A stretch of DNA of 21,677 nucleotides, from positions 1 to 21,677 of the forward strand of contig JAUIEH010000006.1 of NCBI GenBank assembly GCA_030428405.1, in the 5' to 3' direction. Position 1 is the first letter of the stretch. Each line of letters begins with the position of its first letter. Of this stretch, positions 7,589 through 14,717 are shown in pieces. This DNA is from Alphaproteobacteria bacterium. GTDB lineage: Bacteria; Pseudomonadota; Alphaproteobacteria; Caulobacterales; Maricaulaceae. Both the position numbers and the translations under genes were made by a program. The notes below the pieces were generated by a model, which saw only the letters and a list, made by a program, of their open reading frames with translations, did no database searches and was not told the origin of the DNA.

Positions 7589-8719
7589 TTAGACTCTGAA
7601 TTGGTTTACTGTAAGATCACAGGCCGAGGTGATAGCGCGCCAGTCATCAAGGCTCATCGAGGGGCGCGTAGGAAGGTATTCCGTTGCTGCTGCGCGAATC
7701 GTTTCCGCACGCGCCCGCGGATCGGGATGTGTGCTCAACACGGTCGCTGCGCCGCCGGAAGCTCCCGTCGCGTCGGCGAATGATGCGAAAAGATCGGCGG
7801 TCGGTTCGAGCGCCACGCCCAATTCGCGCATGGCGTCGATGGCGAACTGATCGGCCTCGTTTTCGGCATGCCGGCTGTGGCTGAGCGAGGCGACGCTCGA
7901 GGCGATCAGCGCGCCGGTTGAATCCGAGCCGCCGCCCGTCACGACGGCGAGCGAGACCGCCAGCCCCATGCGGCTGACGAGAGAAGCCAGCGAATGGCGC
8001 TCGCGCACATGGCCGATTTCGTGGGCGAGCACGCCGGCGAGGGCGTCCGGACCGGTCATATCGTCCAGGATGGCGTCGAGAATGACGATGCGGCCGCCGG
8101 GCAGGGCGAACGCATTGGGGATCCCGCTCTGTCTGATTTCGATGCTCAGCGAAAAGGGGGAGGGGGCGGTGGCGTGTATTTCGGCGGCGAGCGCATCGAG
8201 CGCGGCCTGCGCCTCGGCGTAATGCGGCCGGCCCACGCAGCTTTCGCCGGCGAAGAAAGAGGTGTCTTCGATGCGGGCATAGACGCGATCGCCGATGCGC
8301 GCTTCGATTTGCGCGGGAACGAGCTCCACCGCGAGTCGCCCTGCCCGCGGCAGCGCCTCGAACACGAGCGCCGCGCTGAACAGCGTGCAGACGGCGAATA
8401 CGACGGCGCGGCCGGCGTCGAGCCAGAATGAGGGCCGTCCGCGTCTCAGTCGCTTGGCCGGGCGCGCGAGCTGATTTGCGAAGTCGCCGTCAGGATCATC
8501 AATATACAGGCGCGGGCCCGGGCCCCGCCGCAGCGATAATATCAGCGTCGTTTCGCCGGGCGCGCGCGCTGGTGCGCGCAGCTCGGAATACGGCCAGGTC
8601 TGCTGTTCGCCGTCATGCGTGAAGACGAGCGCGTCATCGCTCAGGGTACAGATGACCTCATGCGGACGCGCCGTCTCGCCGTCGAAATAGCGGGCGGAAC
8701 GTGCGTCGGACGCGCTCAT
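7589..8719 (-). CDS. M48 family metalloprotease, membrane-anchored
   Basis: 376 residues. A small beta-rich N-terminal domain (about 10-85, containing ARYFDGETARPHEV and later WPYSEL) is of the kind found in front of this M48 subgroup. One membrane segment (about 103-125) follows, and then a zinc protease domain. The active site is HEIGH at 233-237, and the third zinc ligand is probably Glu286 in the ENEAD motif of SRHAENEAD. PNAFALPGG (201-209) is the usual M48 substrate-cleft motif. The catalytic domain most likely faces the periplasm, as in BepA/LoiP-type enzymes, though topology is inferred. The start ATG overlaps the stop of the upstream yjgN-like gene as TGATG, implying translational coupling. 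The substrate is unknown. No convincing terminator follows it on the minus strand. Confidence 0.88.
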   Translation of the reverse strand: MSASDARSARYFDGETARPHEVICTLSDDALVFTHDGEQQTWPYSELRAPARAPGETTLILSLRRGPGPRLYIDDPDGDFANQLARPAKRLRRGRPSFWLDAGRAVVFAVCTLFSAALVFEALPRAGRLAVELVPAQIEARIGDRVYARIEDTSFFAGESCVGRPHYAEAQAALDALAAEIHATAPSPFSLSIEIRQSGIPNAFALPGGRIVILDAILDDMTGPDALAGVLAHEIGHVRERHSLASLVSRMGLAVSLAVVTGGGSDSTGALIASSVASLSHSRHAENEADQFAIDAMRELGVALEPTADLFASFADATGASGGAATVLSTHPDPRARAETIRAAATEYLPTRPSMSLDDWRAITSACDLTVNQFRV

Positions 8720-9822
8720 CAGATCGCCCCCAGATCGAAGGCGTCGGCGAGCCCCTCGCCGCCATCGCTGCGCGTTTCCGGTCCGGCGGTGACGGAGGCG
8801 GGTTCGAAATTTCCTTCAACGTGCAGATTCTGCGTGATCAGGCGCGCTCTGCGCGCCTGCGCGACCGGCTGGGCCATGCCGAGGGTGAAAACGACGAGCA
8901 GGAAATTGCTGGTGCGCAGCCCGGCCAGCTGGCCGCCGGTCAGATCCAGCCGGAAGCGCGCCTCGCCCAGCCGCAGGCTCTTGGCGATCCAGCGCAGAAC
9001 GGCGGCCTCGTAATAAGAAAACATCCACTGCGCGAACAAAATCACCGCGCCGTAGATCACCGGCGCAATGATGAAGGGCAGCCATTGCAGGACGGTGATG
9101 CCTGACCCTTGGGAGAATACGAGCGCCATGCTGGAGATCGCCATAAGCGTCGGCACGCCGACAACGGCAAAGCCGACTGTCGATAGCCAGCCCACTGCGA
9201 ACAAACGGTAGATCGGCTCTTCGGCGGGCTCGAACGTGAACGCAGCGTCGCCCAGGCGCGTGCGCCGCCAGACATGTTTCGTCAGCGCCTTGCGCTTGAG
9301 CGGGATCGTCCAGCCCAGCGAGATGACGGAGAGGACAAAATAGCCGAGCGTCTTGAAGCCGTAGGGCCAGGCGTTTCCGTCCTGATCGAAGCGCAGGCCG
9401 CGCCAGAGCGTGCGTCTGAGCCGGTAACGTCGCGCGCGAAACAAAGCGGCGCCGACGAGAACGCGCAGGATCAAATAGATGAACGGACCCCACAATATCA
9501 GGAACGGCAGGTCCCAAAGCGCGCGAATGACCTCGACGCTGAACGATAAAAGCGACAACGGGATCAAGATGACGAGCGCGATGAAAAGCGCGCCAAACAA
9601 CAGCTCTGCGACCCTTCCAGAATATTCGAGGGGATCGCCGTCTATAGAGATGCGGCTCCAGATCGCGCGACGCGCCTGGGTGCGCGCCCAGAAGCGGTAA
9701 AAAAACAACGTAGACAGATTGAGAAGGCCGGTGCGCAGCGACAGACCCGCGAGACCTGCGCCGGCGCCTCGAAACGCGATGACAGGCGATGGTCGCTCAG
9801 CGAGGTCATTCGTCGGCGTCAT
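8719..9822 (-). CDS. YjgN family (DUF898) integral membrane protein
   Basis: 367 residues with about six to eight hydrophobic segments, for example near 75-97, 105-127, 158-178 and 212-235, then 250-275. The family signature is clear near the N-terminus: FRG, then FFYRFWARTQARRAIWSR followed by IDGDPLEYSG and ELLFGA, as in E. coli YjgN, which has a similar length. The molecular function of the family is not known. A related half-signature recurs in the second half (WMFSYYEAAVLRWIAKSLRLGEARF), suggesting an internal duplication. It is the first gene of a coupled pair with the M48 protease, overlapping by one base, and its promoter must lie in the 168-base gap shared with the efflux operon. Confidence 0.85.
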   Translation of the reverse strand: MTPTNDLAERPSPVIAFRGAGAGLAGLSLRTGLLNLSTLFFYRFWARTQARRAIWSRISIDGDPLEYSGRVAELLFGALFIALVILIPLSLLSFSVEVIRALWDLPFLILWGPFIYLILRVLVGAALFRARRYRLRRTLWRGLRFDQDGNAWPYGFKTLGYFVLSVISLGWTIPLKRKALTKHVWRRTRLGDAAFTFEPAEEPIYRLFAVGWLSTVGFAVVGVPTLMAISSMALVFSQGSGITVLQWLPFIIAPVIYGAVILFAQWMFSYYEAAVLRWIAKSLRLGEARFRLDLTGGQLAGLRTSNFLLVVFTLGMAQPVAQARRARLITQNLHVEGNFEPASVTAGPETRSDGGEGLADAFDLGAI

Positions 9823-9897
9823 ATCGTCGTTTATCCCACAACAACCTTAAGGCGATCGTGAGGCCGCAAGTCGTTCATGACAAGTAGGTTAGAAATG

Positions 9898-9911
9898 TCA
9901 CGGGCTCGTGA
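9898..9911. repeat. short inverted repeat in the yjgN / efflux divergent promoter region
   Basis: TCACG-GGCT-CGTGA at 9898-9911 is a perfect 5-bp inverted repeat between the divergent yjgN-like and RND genes. A second CGTGAG-type half-site lies at 9857-9862. It could be an operator, but a repeat this short can occur by chance, and no regulator gene is adjacent. Confidence 0.25.
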
Positions 9912-9990
9912 GCGGCCTGTCAGAAACTTAACTGGTTCCCATGAGCGTGCGCCCGCACTCTGCCGTCATCGCTCAATATAGGGGGAGCTG

Positions 9991-12900
9991 ATGTTCCTGA
10001 CCCGGCTCGCGCTTAAAAATCCCGCGGCGGTCGCCGTCGCTCTGGCGCTGATCTTTCTCGCCGGCGTTGCAAGCCTGGTGCGCTTGCCGATTCAGCTTTT
10101 CCCCGACACGACGCGGCCGCAACTCGCCGTTCAGACCTCCTGGCGCGGCGCCTCTCCTCTGGAGATGGAAAGCGAAATCATCGAGCCCCAGGAAGAAGCC
10201 TTCGCCGGCATGTCCGGGCTCGAACAAATGCAGGTCTGGTCGGGTCAGGGCGGGTCATGGGTCAATCTGACCTACGCCATCGGCACCGACATGACGATGG
10301 CGATTTCGGATCTGAATGCGCGCATCAACCGTCTGCCGCCTTTACCCGCTGATGCCGACGGACCCAACGTCATTCTTTCCGGCATGGACGATTCCAACAC
10401 CACGCTGAGCTATTTCTTCATCCAGGCCTTGCCGGACAATCCGTTGCCGGTCGAAGAATATGCGCGCTGGGTTCAGGATACGGTCATTCCGCGCCTTGAA
10501 GCGGTCGACGGCGTCTCGCGCGCGGAACTGCAATGGGGCGGGCGCGCACAAGAACTCCGCATCACGATCGACCCTTACCGTGCTGCGGAGCTCGGCGTGG
10601 CGATCCCGTCCATCTCTTCGGCCCTGCGCAACAATACCGACACGTCCGCAGGTCAGGTCGATGTCGGACGCCGTCAGTGGACGGTGCGCTTTGAGGGCGA
10701 ATACTCGCCCGATGAATTGCGCGGACTCGTGCTTGACTGGCGCGACGGCCGTCCGGTGACGCTGGGCGATGTCGCTGACGTTGAAATCACCTTCGGCGAG
10801 CGCAATTCGTTCACCTATCAGAACGGAAACCGCGCGCTCGGCATGCGCGTCTATCGCGAGAACGGCGCCAATCTCTTGGCCACGCTCGACCGCGTCAAAG
10901 ACGAGATCGCCGAGATCAATGACGGTCCGGCTGGCGAGCGCATGCTGCACATCGCGCAGTCCTTCGACGCCTCCGTCTTCATCAATCGCGCCATCAATCT
11001 TTTGCGCACCAATCTCGTTCTCGGCATCATGCTGGCGGTGTTCGGCTTGTGGCTGTTCCTGCGTCGTGCGCGCGCCACGCTGATCATTTCGATGACGATC
11101 CCGATCTGTCTCCTGGCGACCTTGATCGTGCTGGAGCTGCTCGGCCGTACGCTGAATGTGATTTCGCTGGCTGGCCTCGCCTTCGCGACGGGCATGGTGC
11201 TCGACGCCGCCATTGTCGTGCTTGAAAACATTCTCAGGCGCCGCGAAGAGGGCGAGGACGCCGCGACCGCCGCCGTTAACGGCGCAGGCCAGGTCTGGGG
11301 CGCCTTGCTCGCCTCGACCACGACGACGGTCGCGATCTTTCTGCCGATCGTCTTCCTGGAAGACGTCGAGGGCCAGATCTTCGCGGACCTCGCCATCACC
11401 ATCGCCGTGGGCGTCAGCCTGTCGCTTGTCGCGGCCGTCACCGTCCTGCCCGTGCTCGCGACCCATTTCATGCGCGCCAAGCCCGGCAAGCAGCGCAAAA
11501 CGCCGATTCTAAACGGTCTCGCCGGCGCGTTGATGCGTCTGACCGGCGGGCCGATGCGCCGCGGCGGCATCGTCATCGGCGCCATCGGCGTGCCGCTGGC
11601 TCTGACCTGGGCGTTGTTCCCGAACATGGACTATCTGCCCCCGGTCAAGCGCGACGCGATTGACGCCTGGCTGATGTTCCCGCCTGGTTCGTCTACGGAA
11701 GTGATGGACGAGGAGGTCGCCGAAGTCATTGTCGAACGCCTGGCGCCTTACATGTCAGGCGAGCAGGAACCTGCGCTCCTGAATTATTATATCGGCTCCT
11801 GGGACGGCGCCAACGGCGCTTCGCTCGGCGTGCGCGCGCGCGATCAGTCGCGTGTTGAAGAGCTCGGCGAACTCGTCCGTAACGAAATCATCAACGACCT
11901 GCCCGATGTGCGCGGCTTTGCACAGCAGGGCGATTTGTTCGGCGGGTTCGGACAGGGCGGCGCCATTCAGGTCAATCTTCAGTCCAGCGACTATGAAGCG
12001 CTCGGCGATGCGGCGGCGACCGGCGAACAGCTTCTGCGCGAAGCCTTCCCCGGCGTGAACGTCAACGCCAATCCCTCGCCCGGCGCCAATCAGCCGGAAC
12101 TGACCATCGTCCCGAATGACCGGCGCATCCAGGAAGCCGGCTTCAGCCGCGGCGCGCTCGCCTCAATCGTGCAGGCGCTCGGCTCGGGCCAGTGGGTCGG
12201 CGAGCATTTTGACGGCGACAGCCGGCTCGACGTCATCCTGCGCGCAGGCGAGTGGGAGACGATGGACGAGCTTGCCGCCGTGCCGCTTGCAACACCCGCT
12301 GGCGGCGTCGCGCCGCTCGGCGATTTCGTCACCGTGCGCCGGGGCGTTGGACCCTCCAACATCCAGCGCGTGGATGGTCGCCGCACGATCACGCTCAATC
12401 TCGGTCAGCCCGACGGCATGTCGTTGGAAGAAGCGCTCGACATCATCGAACGCGACGTCGAGCCCGCCATTCGCGACGCTCTGCCCTCTGACGGCTCAAT
12501 CACCTATGGCGGTTCAGCCGACAGCCTGAATCGCGCCATCACGACGATGAGCCAGAACTTCATCGTCGCGCTTATCATCTTGTTCCTGATCCTGGGCGGT
12601 CTGTTCCGTTCTGTGCGCGACGCGGTGCTGGTCATCGTGTCCATCCCGCTCGCCACGGTCGGCGGCGTGGCGGCCCTGCGCATCCTCAACGACGTGTTCG
12701 GAGTGTTCCAGCCGCTCGACCTGCTCACGATGATGGGCTTCATCATCCTGCTGGGCCTGGTCATCAATAACGCCATCCTGCTGGTCGATCAGGCGCGCGC
12801 CGCCGAACGTCGGGGCATAGCGCGCGCACAAGCCGTGGAGGAGGCGCTGCGTCTGCGTCTTCGCCCGATCTTCATGAGCACGCTGACGAGCATTCTCGGC

Positions 12901-13089
12901 ATGCTGCCTTTGCTCGTGTTCCCGGGGGAAGGCTCCGCCATCTATCGCGGCCTGGCTGCAGCGATCGTGGGCGGGATGAGCGTGAGCTTGTTCTTCACGC
13001 TGATCTTGTTGCCGAGCCTGTTGCGGATGGGCGAGGCGGGTTCGGCGCGCAGGCTCGCTGCGCAAGGCGCCGTCAGCCCGGCTGAATGA
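9991..13089 (+). CDS. RND efflux transporter permease (AcrB/HAE-1-like)
   Basis: 1032 residues, the normal size of an AcrB-type inner-membrane pump that exports drugs or other compounds using proton flow as part of a tripartite complex. The N-terminus MFLTRLALKNPAAV leads into TM1, followed by the periplasmic porter domain starting with RLPIQLFPDTTRPQL. The first block of TM helices is around 335-490, a second porter domain follows, and the last TM block begins near 850. In TM4 the usual DD pair (AcrB Asp407/Asp408) reads D405-A406. In TM10 the position of AcrB Lys940 is Asn926 (GLVINNAILLVDQA). It therefore belongs to the branch with a reduced proton relay. GGGGGAG ends four bases before the ATG. 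It comes before its fusion-protein gene, overlapping or 36 bases apart depending on that start. The substrate cannot be read from sequence. Confidence 0.93.
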   Translation: MFLTRLALKNPAAVAVALALIFLAGVASLVRLPIQLFPDTTRPQLAVQTSWRGASPLEMESEIIEPQEEAFAGMSGLEQMQVWSGQGGSWVNLTYAIGTDMTMAISDLNARINRLPPLPADADGPNVILSGMDDSNTTLSYFFIQALPDNPLPVEEYARWVQDTVIPRLEAVDGVSRAELQWGGRAQELRITIDPYRAAELGVAIPSISSALRNNTDTSAGQVDVGRRQWTVRFEGEYSPDELRGLVLDWRDGRPVTLGDVADVEITFGERNSFTYQNGNRALGMRVYRENGANLLATLDRVKDEIAEINDGPAGERMLHIAQSFDASVFINRAINLLRTNLVLGIMLAVFGLWLFLRRARATLIISMTIPICLLATLIVLELLGRTLNVISLAGLAFATGMVLDAAIVVLENILRRREEGEDAATAAVNGAGQVWGALLASTTTTVAIFLPIVFLEDVEGQIFADLAITIAVGVSLSLVAAVTVLPVLATHFMRAKPGKQRKTPILNGLAGALMRLTGGPMRRGGIVIGAIGVPLALTWALFPNMDYLPPVKRDAIDAWLMFPPGSSTEVMDEEVAEVIVERLAPYMSGEQEPALLNYYIGSWDGANGASLGVRARDQSRVEELGELVRNEIINDLPDVRGFAQQGDLFGGFGQGGAIQVNLQSSDYEALGDAAATGEQLLREAFPGVNVNANPSPGANQPELTIVPNDRRIQEAGFSRGALASIVQALGSGQWVGEHFDGDSRLDVILRAGEWETMDELAAVPLATPAGGVAPLGDFVTVRRGVGPSNIQRVDGRRTITLNLGQPDGMSLEEALDIIERDVEPAIRDALPSDGSITYGGSADSLNRAITTMSQNFIVALIILFLILGGLFRSVRDAVLVIVSIPLATVGGVAALRILNDVFGVFQPLDLLTMMGFIILLGLVINNAILLVDQARAAERRGIARAQAVEEALRLRLRPIFMSTLTSILGMLPLLVFPGEGSAIYRGLAAAIVGGMSVSLFFTLILLPSLLRMGEAGSARRLAAQGAVSPAE

Positions 13090-13110
13090 CGACAATGAAA
13101 ACAAGAATAC

Positions 13111-13124
13111 AAAGGAAAGAGATC
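13111..13124 (+). promoter_or_regulatory. ribosome binding site that decides the fusion-protein start
   Basis: AAAGGAAAGAG lies just upstream of ATG 13125. Starting there gives a clean signal peptide, whereas the in-frame ATG 13086 would add 13 charged residues in front of it. Confidence 0.7.
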
Positions 13125-14228
13125 ATGCGTGCCCTCCTCATCGCCGCTGCGGCGTTCACCCTCCTCCCCGCCGAAGCCGCGCTTGCGCAGCATGGAGGGG
13201 AGGGTCCGCCGCCGCCGCGCGTGCGCCTGATGGAAGCCGAAATGCGCGAGATCGCGCCGACGCTGCTCCTGCCGGCGACCGTGGCCAGCCGGCATGACAG
13301 CCGCGTTGCATCCGAAGCGACGGGCCGCGTGACCTTCGTCGCCGAGCCAGGCGACATCATCGAGGAAGGCGAGCCCATCGCGACCATCGATGACGCGGAG
13401 TCGCAACTGCGCCTGCGCGAGGCCCAGGCGCGTGCGCGTCGTCTTGAGGTTTCTGTCGCTCAGCTCACCCGCGATGTGAACCGGCGCGCCTCTCTGGCCA
13501 ATCGCGGCACCTTGCCGGAAAGCCAGCTCGACGAAGTCCGCGCCCAGCGCGACATGACCCAACAAGAGCTCAACGAGGCGCGCATCGCGGTCGAACGCGC
13601 CGAGGTCGAAATCGCGCGCGCCAGCGTGGCGGCGCCGTTCACCGGCCTCGTCGTCGAGCGCCTCATCGAGATCGGCGAATACGCAACGCCGGGTCGTGAG
13701 GTCGCGCGCCTCATCGACATTCATTCCCTGGAAGCGCGTGTGCGCGCGCCGGTGACGGTCGCGCGCTATATCGAAGACGGCGCCGAGATCGGGGTCGACG
13801 CCGATGGAGAACGCCTCGCCGCGCCTGTGAACGCCGTGATTGCAGCGGGCGATTCCCAAACCCGCACATTCGAAATCCGCGTCGATCTGACAGGTTCGCC
13901 GTTGATCGTCGGCGCGCCGGTGCGCGTGGCCGTGCCGTCGGGGCCGACGCGCAACACCGTCGTTGCGCCCAGTGATGCGCTCGTGGTGCGCTCCTCAGGC
14001 GCTTATGTCATGCGCGTTGACGCGGAAAACGTCGCCCATCGCGTCGACGTTACGCCCGGAACCAGCAGCGGCGAGTGGCTCGAGGTCGGCGATGCGGTCG
14101 CCGAAGGCGACCGGCTGGTCGTGCGCGGCGCGGAGAATTTGCGCGATGGTCAGACCGTCAATCCTCTTGGCGAGGACGAAGAGGAAGTGAGCGCGGCCAT
14201 GTTGGCCGAGGGCGATCACGACTCCTAA
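13125..14228 (+). CDS. efflux RND transporter periplasmic adaptor (membrane fusion protein)
   Basis: 367 residues. The signal peptide MRALLIAAAAFTLLPAEAALAQ is followed by the usual layout: a first lipoyl/barrel-sandwich half (RVASEATGRVTFVAEPGDIIEEGEPIATID), a helical hairpin of about 75-80 residues rich in Arg/Glu with heptad-like pattern (about 95-165), the second lipoyl half (SVAAPFTGLVVERLIEIGEYATPG), then beta-barrel and membrane-proximal domains. In AcrA-type complexes this protein bridges the inner-membrane pump and the outer-membrane channel in the periplasm. No lipobox Cys is present, so it should be a soluble periplasmic protein rather than a lipoprotein. It sits directly after the pump gene and surely works with it. 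No TolC-like gene is in the window, so the channel must be encoded elsewhere. Confidence 0.9.
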   Translation: MRALLIAAAAFTLLPAEAALAQHGGEGPPPPRVRLMEAEMREIAPTLLLPATVASRHDSRVASEATGRVTFVAEPGDIIEEGEPIATIDDAESQLRLREAQARARRLEVSVAQLTRDVNRRASLANRGTLPESQLDEVRAQRDMTQQELNEARIAVERAEVEIARASVAAPFTGLVVERLIEIGEYATPGREVARLIDIHSLEARVRAPVTVARYIEDGAEIGVDADGERLAAPVNAVIAAGDSQTRTFEIRVDLTGSPLIVGAPVRVAVPSGPTRNTVVAPSDALVVRSSGAYVMRVDAENVAHRVDVTPGTSSGEWLEVGDAVAEGDRLVVRGAENLRDGQTVNPLGEDEEEVSAAMLAEGDHDS

Positions 14229-14361
14229 ACCATGATCAGCGCCCCAGCCGATTGGTAAACGGAAAAAAACCTTACACTGGAAAGGTTTTGTTCACGCTGA
14301 ACCCATACTGTGAATACGTCGAGACAGCGGACCCCTGTTGAGGCGAACCATTCTGACTTCG

Positions 14362-14395
14362 AAACGCTCGGCGCTCGCGTCGGGCGTTTTTTTTT
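14362..14395 (+). terminator. intrinsic terminator downstream of the efflux operon
   Basis: A 12-bp stem with two G-U pairs (14362-14373 with 14378-14389), loop CTCG, and an unbroken run of nine T (14387-14395). It points in the plus direction, 134 bases after the fusion-protein stop, and most likely ends the efflux transcript. The gap 14229-14361 holds only a weak AT-rich 8-bp hairpin at 14266-14289. Confidence 0.8.
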
Positions 14396-14406
14396 GCGCG
14401 CGCGGC

Positions 14407-14496
14407 TGGCGGATGGGGAGGGATTCGAACCCCCGAGACGCTCTCACGCCTAACGGTTTTCAAGACCGCCGCCTTCAACCACTCGGCCACCCATCC
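14407..14496 (-). tRNA. tRNA-Ser (anticodon UGA)
   Basis: The minus strand reads as a class II tRNA. The acceptor stem GGATGGG/CCCATCC pairs fully, with discriminator G and an encoded CCA at the 3' end. The D-arm has GGCCGAGTGG, the anticodon loop is CTTGAAA with TGA as anticodon, a long variable arm lies between GTTAGGCG and GTCTCGG, and the T-arm has GGTTCGAATCC. Total length is 90 bases with CCA. The long variable arm, discriminator G and anticodon all agree on serine. In alphaproteobacteria this gene often lies next to an rlpA/SPOR gene, as here. No terminator was seen downstream on the minus strand. Confidence 0.96.
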
Positions 14497-14506
14497 GTGG
14501 CGCGAA

Positions 14507-14535
14507 CCTATCCCAATCCGCATGCGTCGGCGCAA
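14507..14535 (-). promoter_or_regulatory. candidate promoter of tRNA-Ser
   Basis: On the minus strand a -35-like TTGCGC (14530-14535) is followed by a 17-base spacer and GATAGG (14507-14512). Transcription would start within about five bases of the mature tRNA 5' end at 14496. Both hexamers are imperfect. Confidence 0.4.
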
Positions 14536-14649
14536 GTGCGGGCAGGGGATGGGCGCAATTTAACTTAAATTGGCCCGTCGCGTGCAGGCGAACGCTTACC
14601 AAACTCTTTAGGCCTGTTTTTAGACGCGCTCCGGATGCTGTGCGTGTGA

Positions 14650-14697
14650 GACCGGAAAACCGGTCCGCATCAGGGGTCCGGGCGGCCAAAGGCCGTC
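14650..14697 (+). repeat. two consecutive hairpins in the rlpA leader
   Basis: GACCGG-AAAA-CCGGTC is a perfect 6-bp stem at 14650-14665. It is followed at 14681-14697 by GGCGGCC-AAA-GGCCGTC (7 bp, one G-U). The second ends seven bases before the GAGGAAG ribosome binding site (14705-14711) of the RlpA-like gene. They may stabilise the leader or affect translation; neither has a U tail, so they are not terminators. Confidence 0.5.
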
Positions 14698-14717
14698 GTT
14701 AGTCGAGGAAGACCAGA

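Noticed and set aside
7356..7592. A 78-codon plus-strand frame in the gap before the M48 gene
   Set aside because: It reads straight through the hairpins and terminator, has no ribosome binding site I can see, and resembles no protein family I know.
7582..7606. GGAAC followed 16 bases later by GTTT, resembling an EcfG-type stress promoter on the plus strand
   Set aside because: It points into the 3' end of the oppositely transcribed M48 gene with no plus-strand gene after it, and the -10 part lacks the usual CGTT.
10342..11466. A 374-codon open frame on the minus strand inside the RND pump gene
   Set aside because: Antisense to conserved pump sequence and of low-complexity charged composition; no family resemblance.
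14266..14289. AAAACCTT/AAGGTTTT hairpin after the fusion-protein gene as terminator
   Set aside because: Only two G-C pairs in the stem and no T run after it; the strong terminator at 14362-14395 is a far better candidate.
14272..14535. An 87-codon minus-strand frame and a 76-codon plus-strand frame over the tRNA
   Set aside because: Both run through the tRNA-Ser gene; the VAEWLKAAVLKT-like peptide is the usual artefact of translating a tRNA-Ser sequence.
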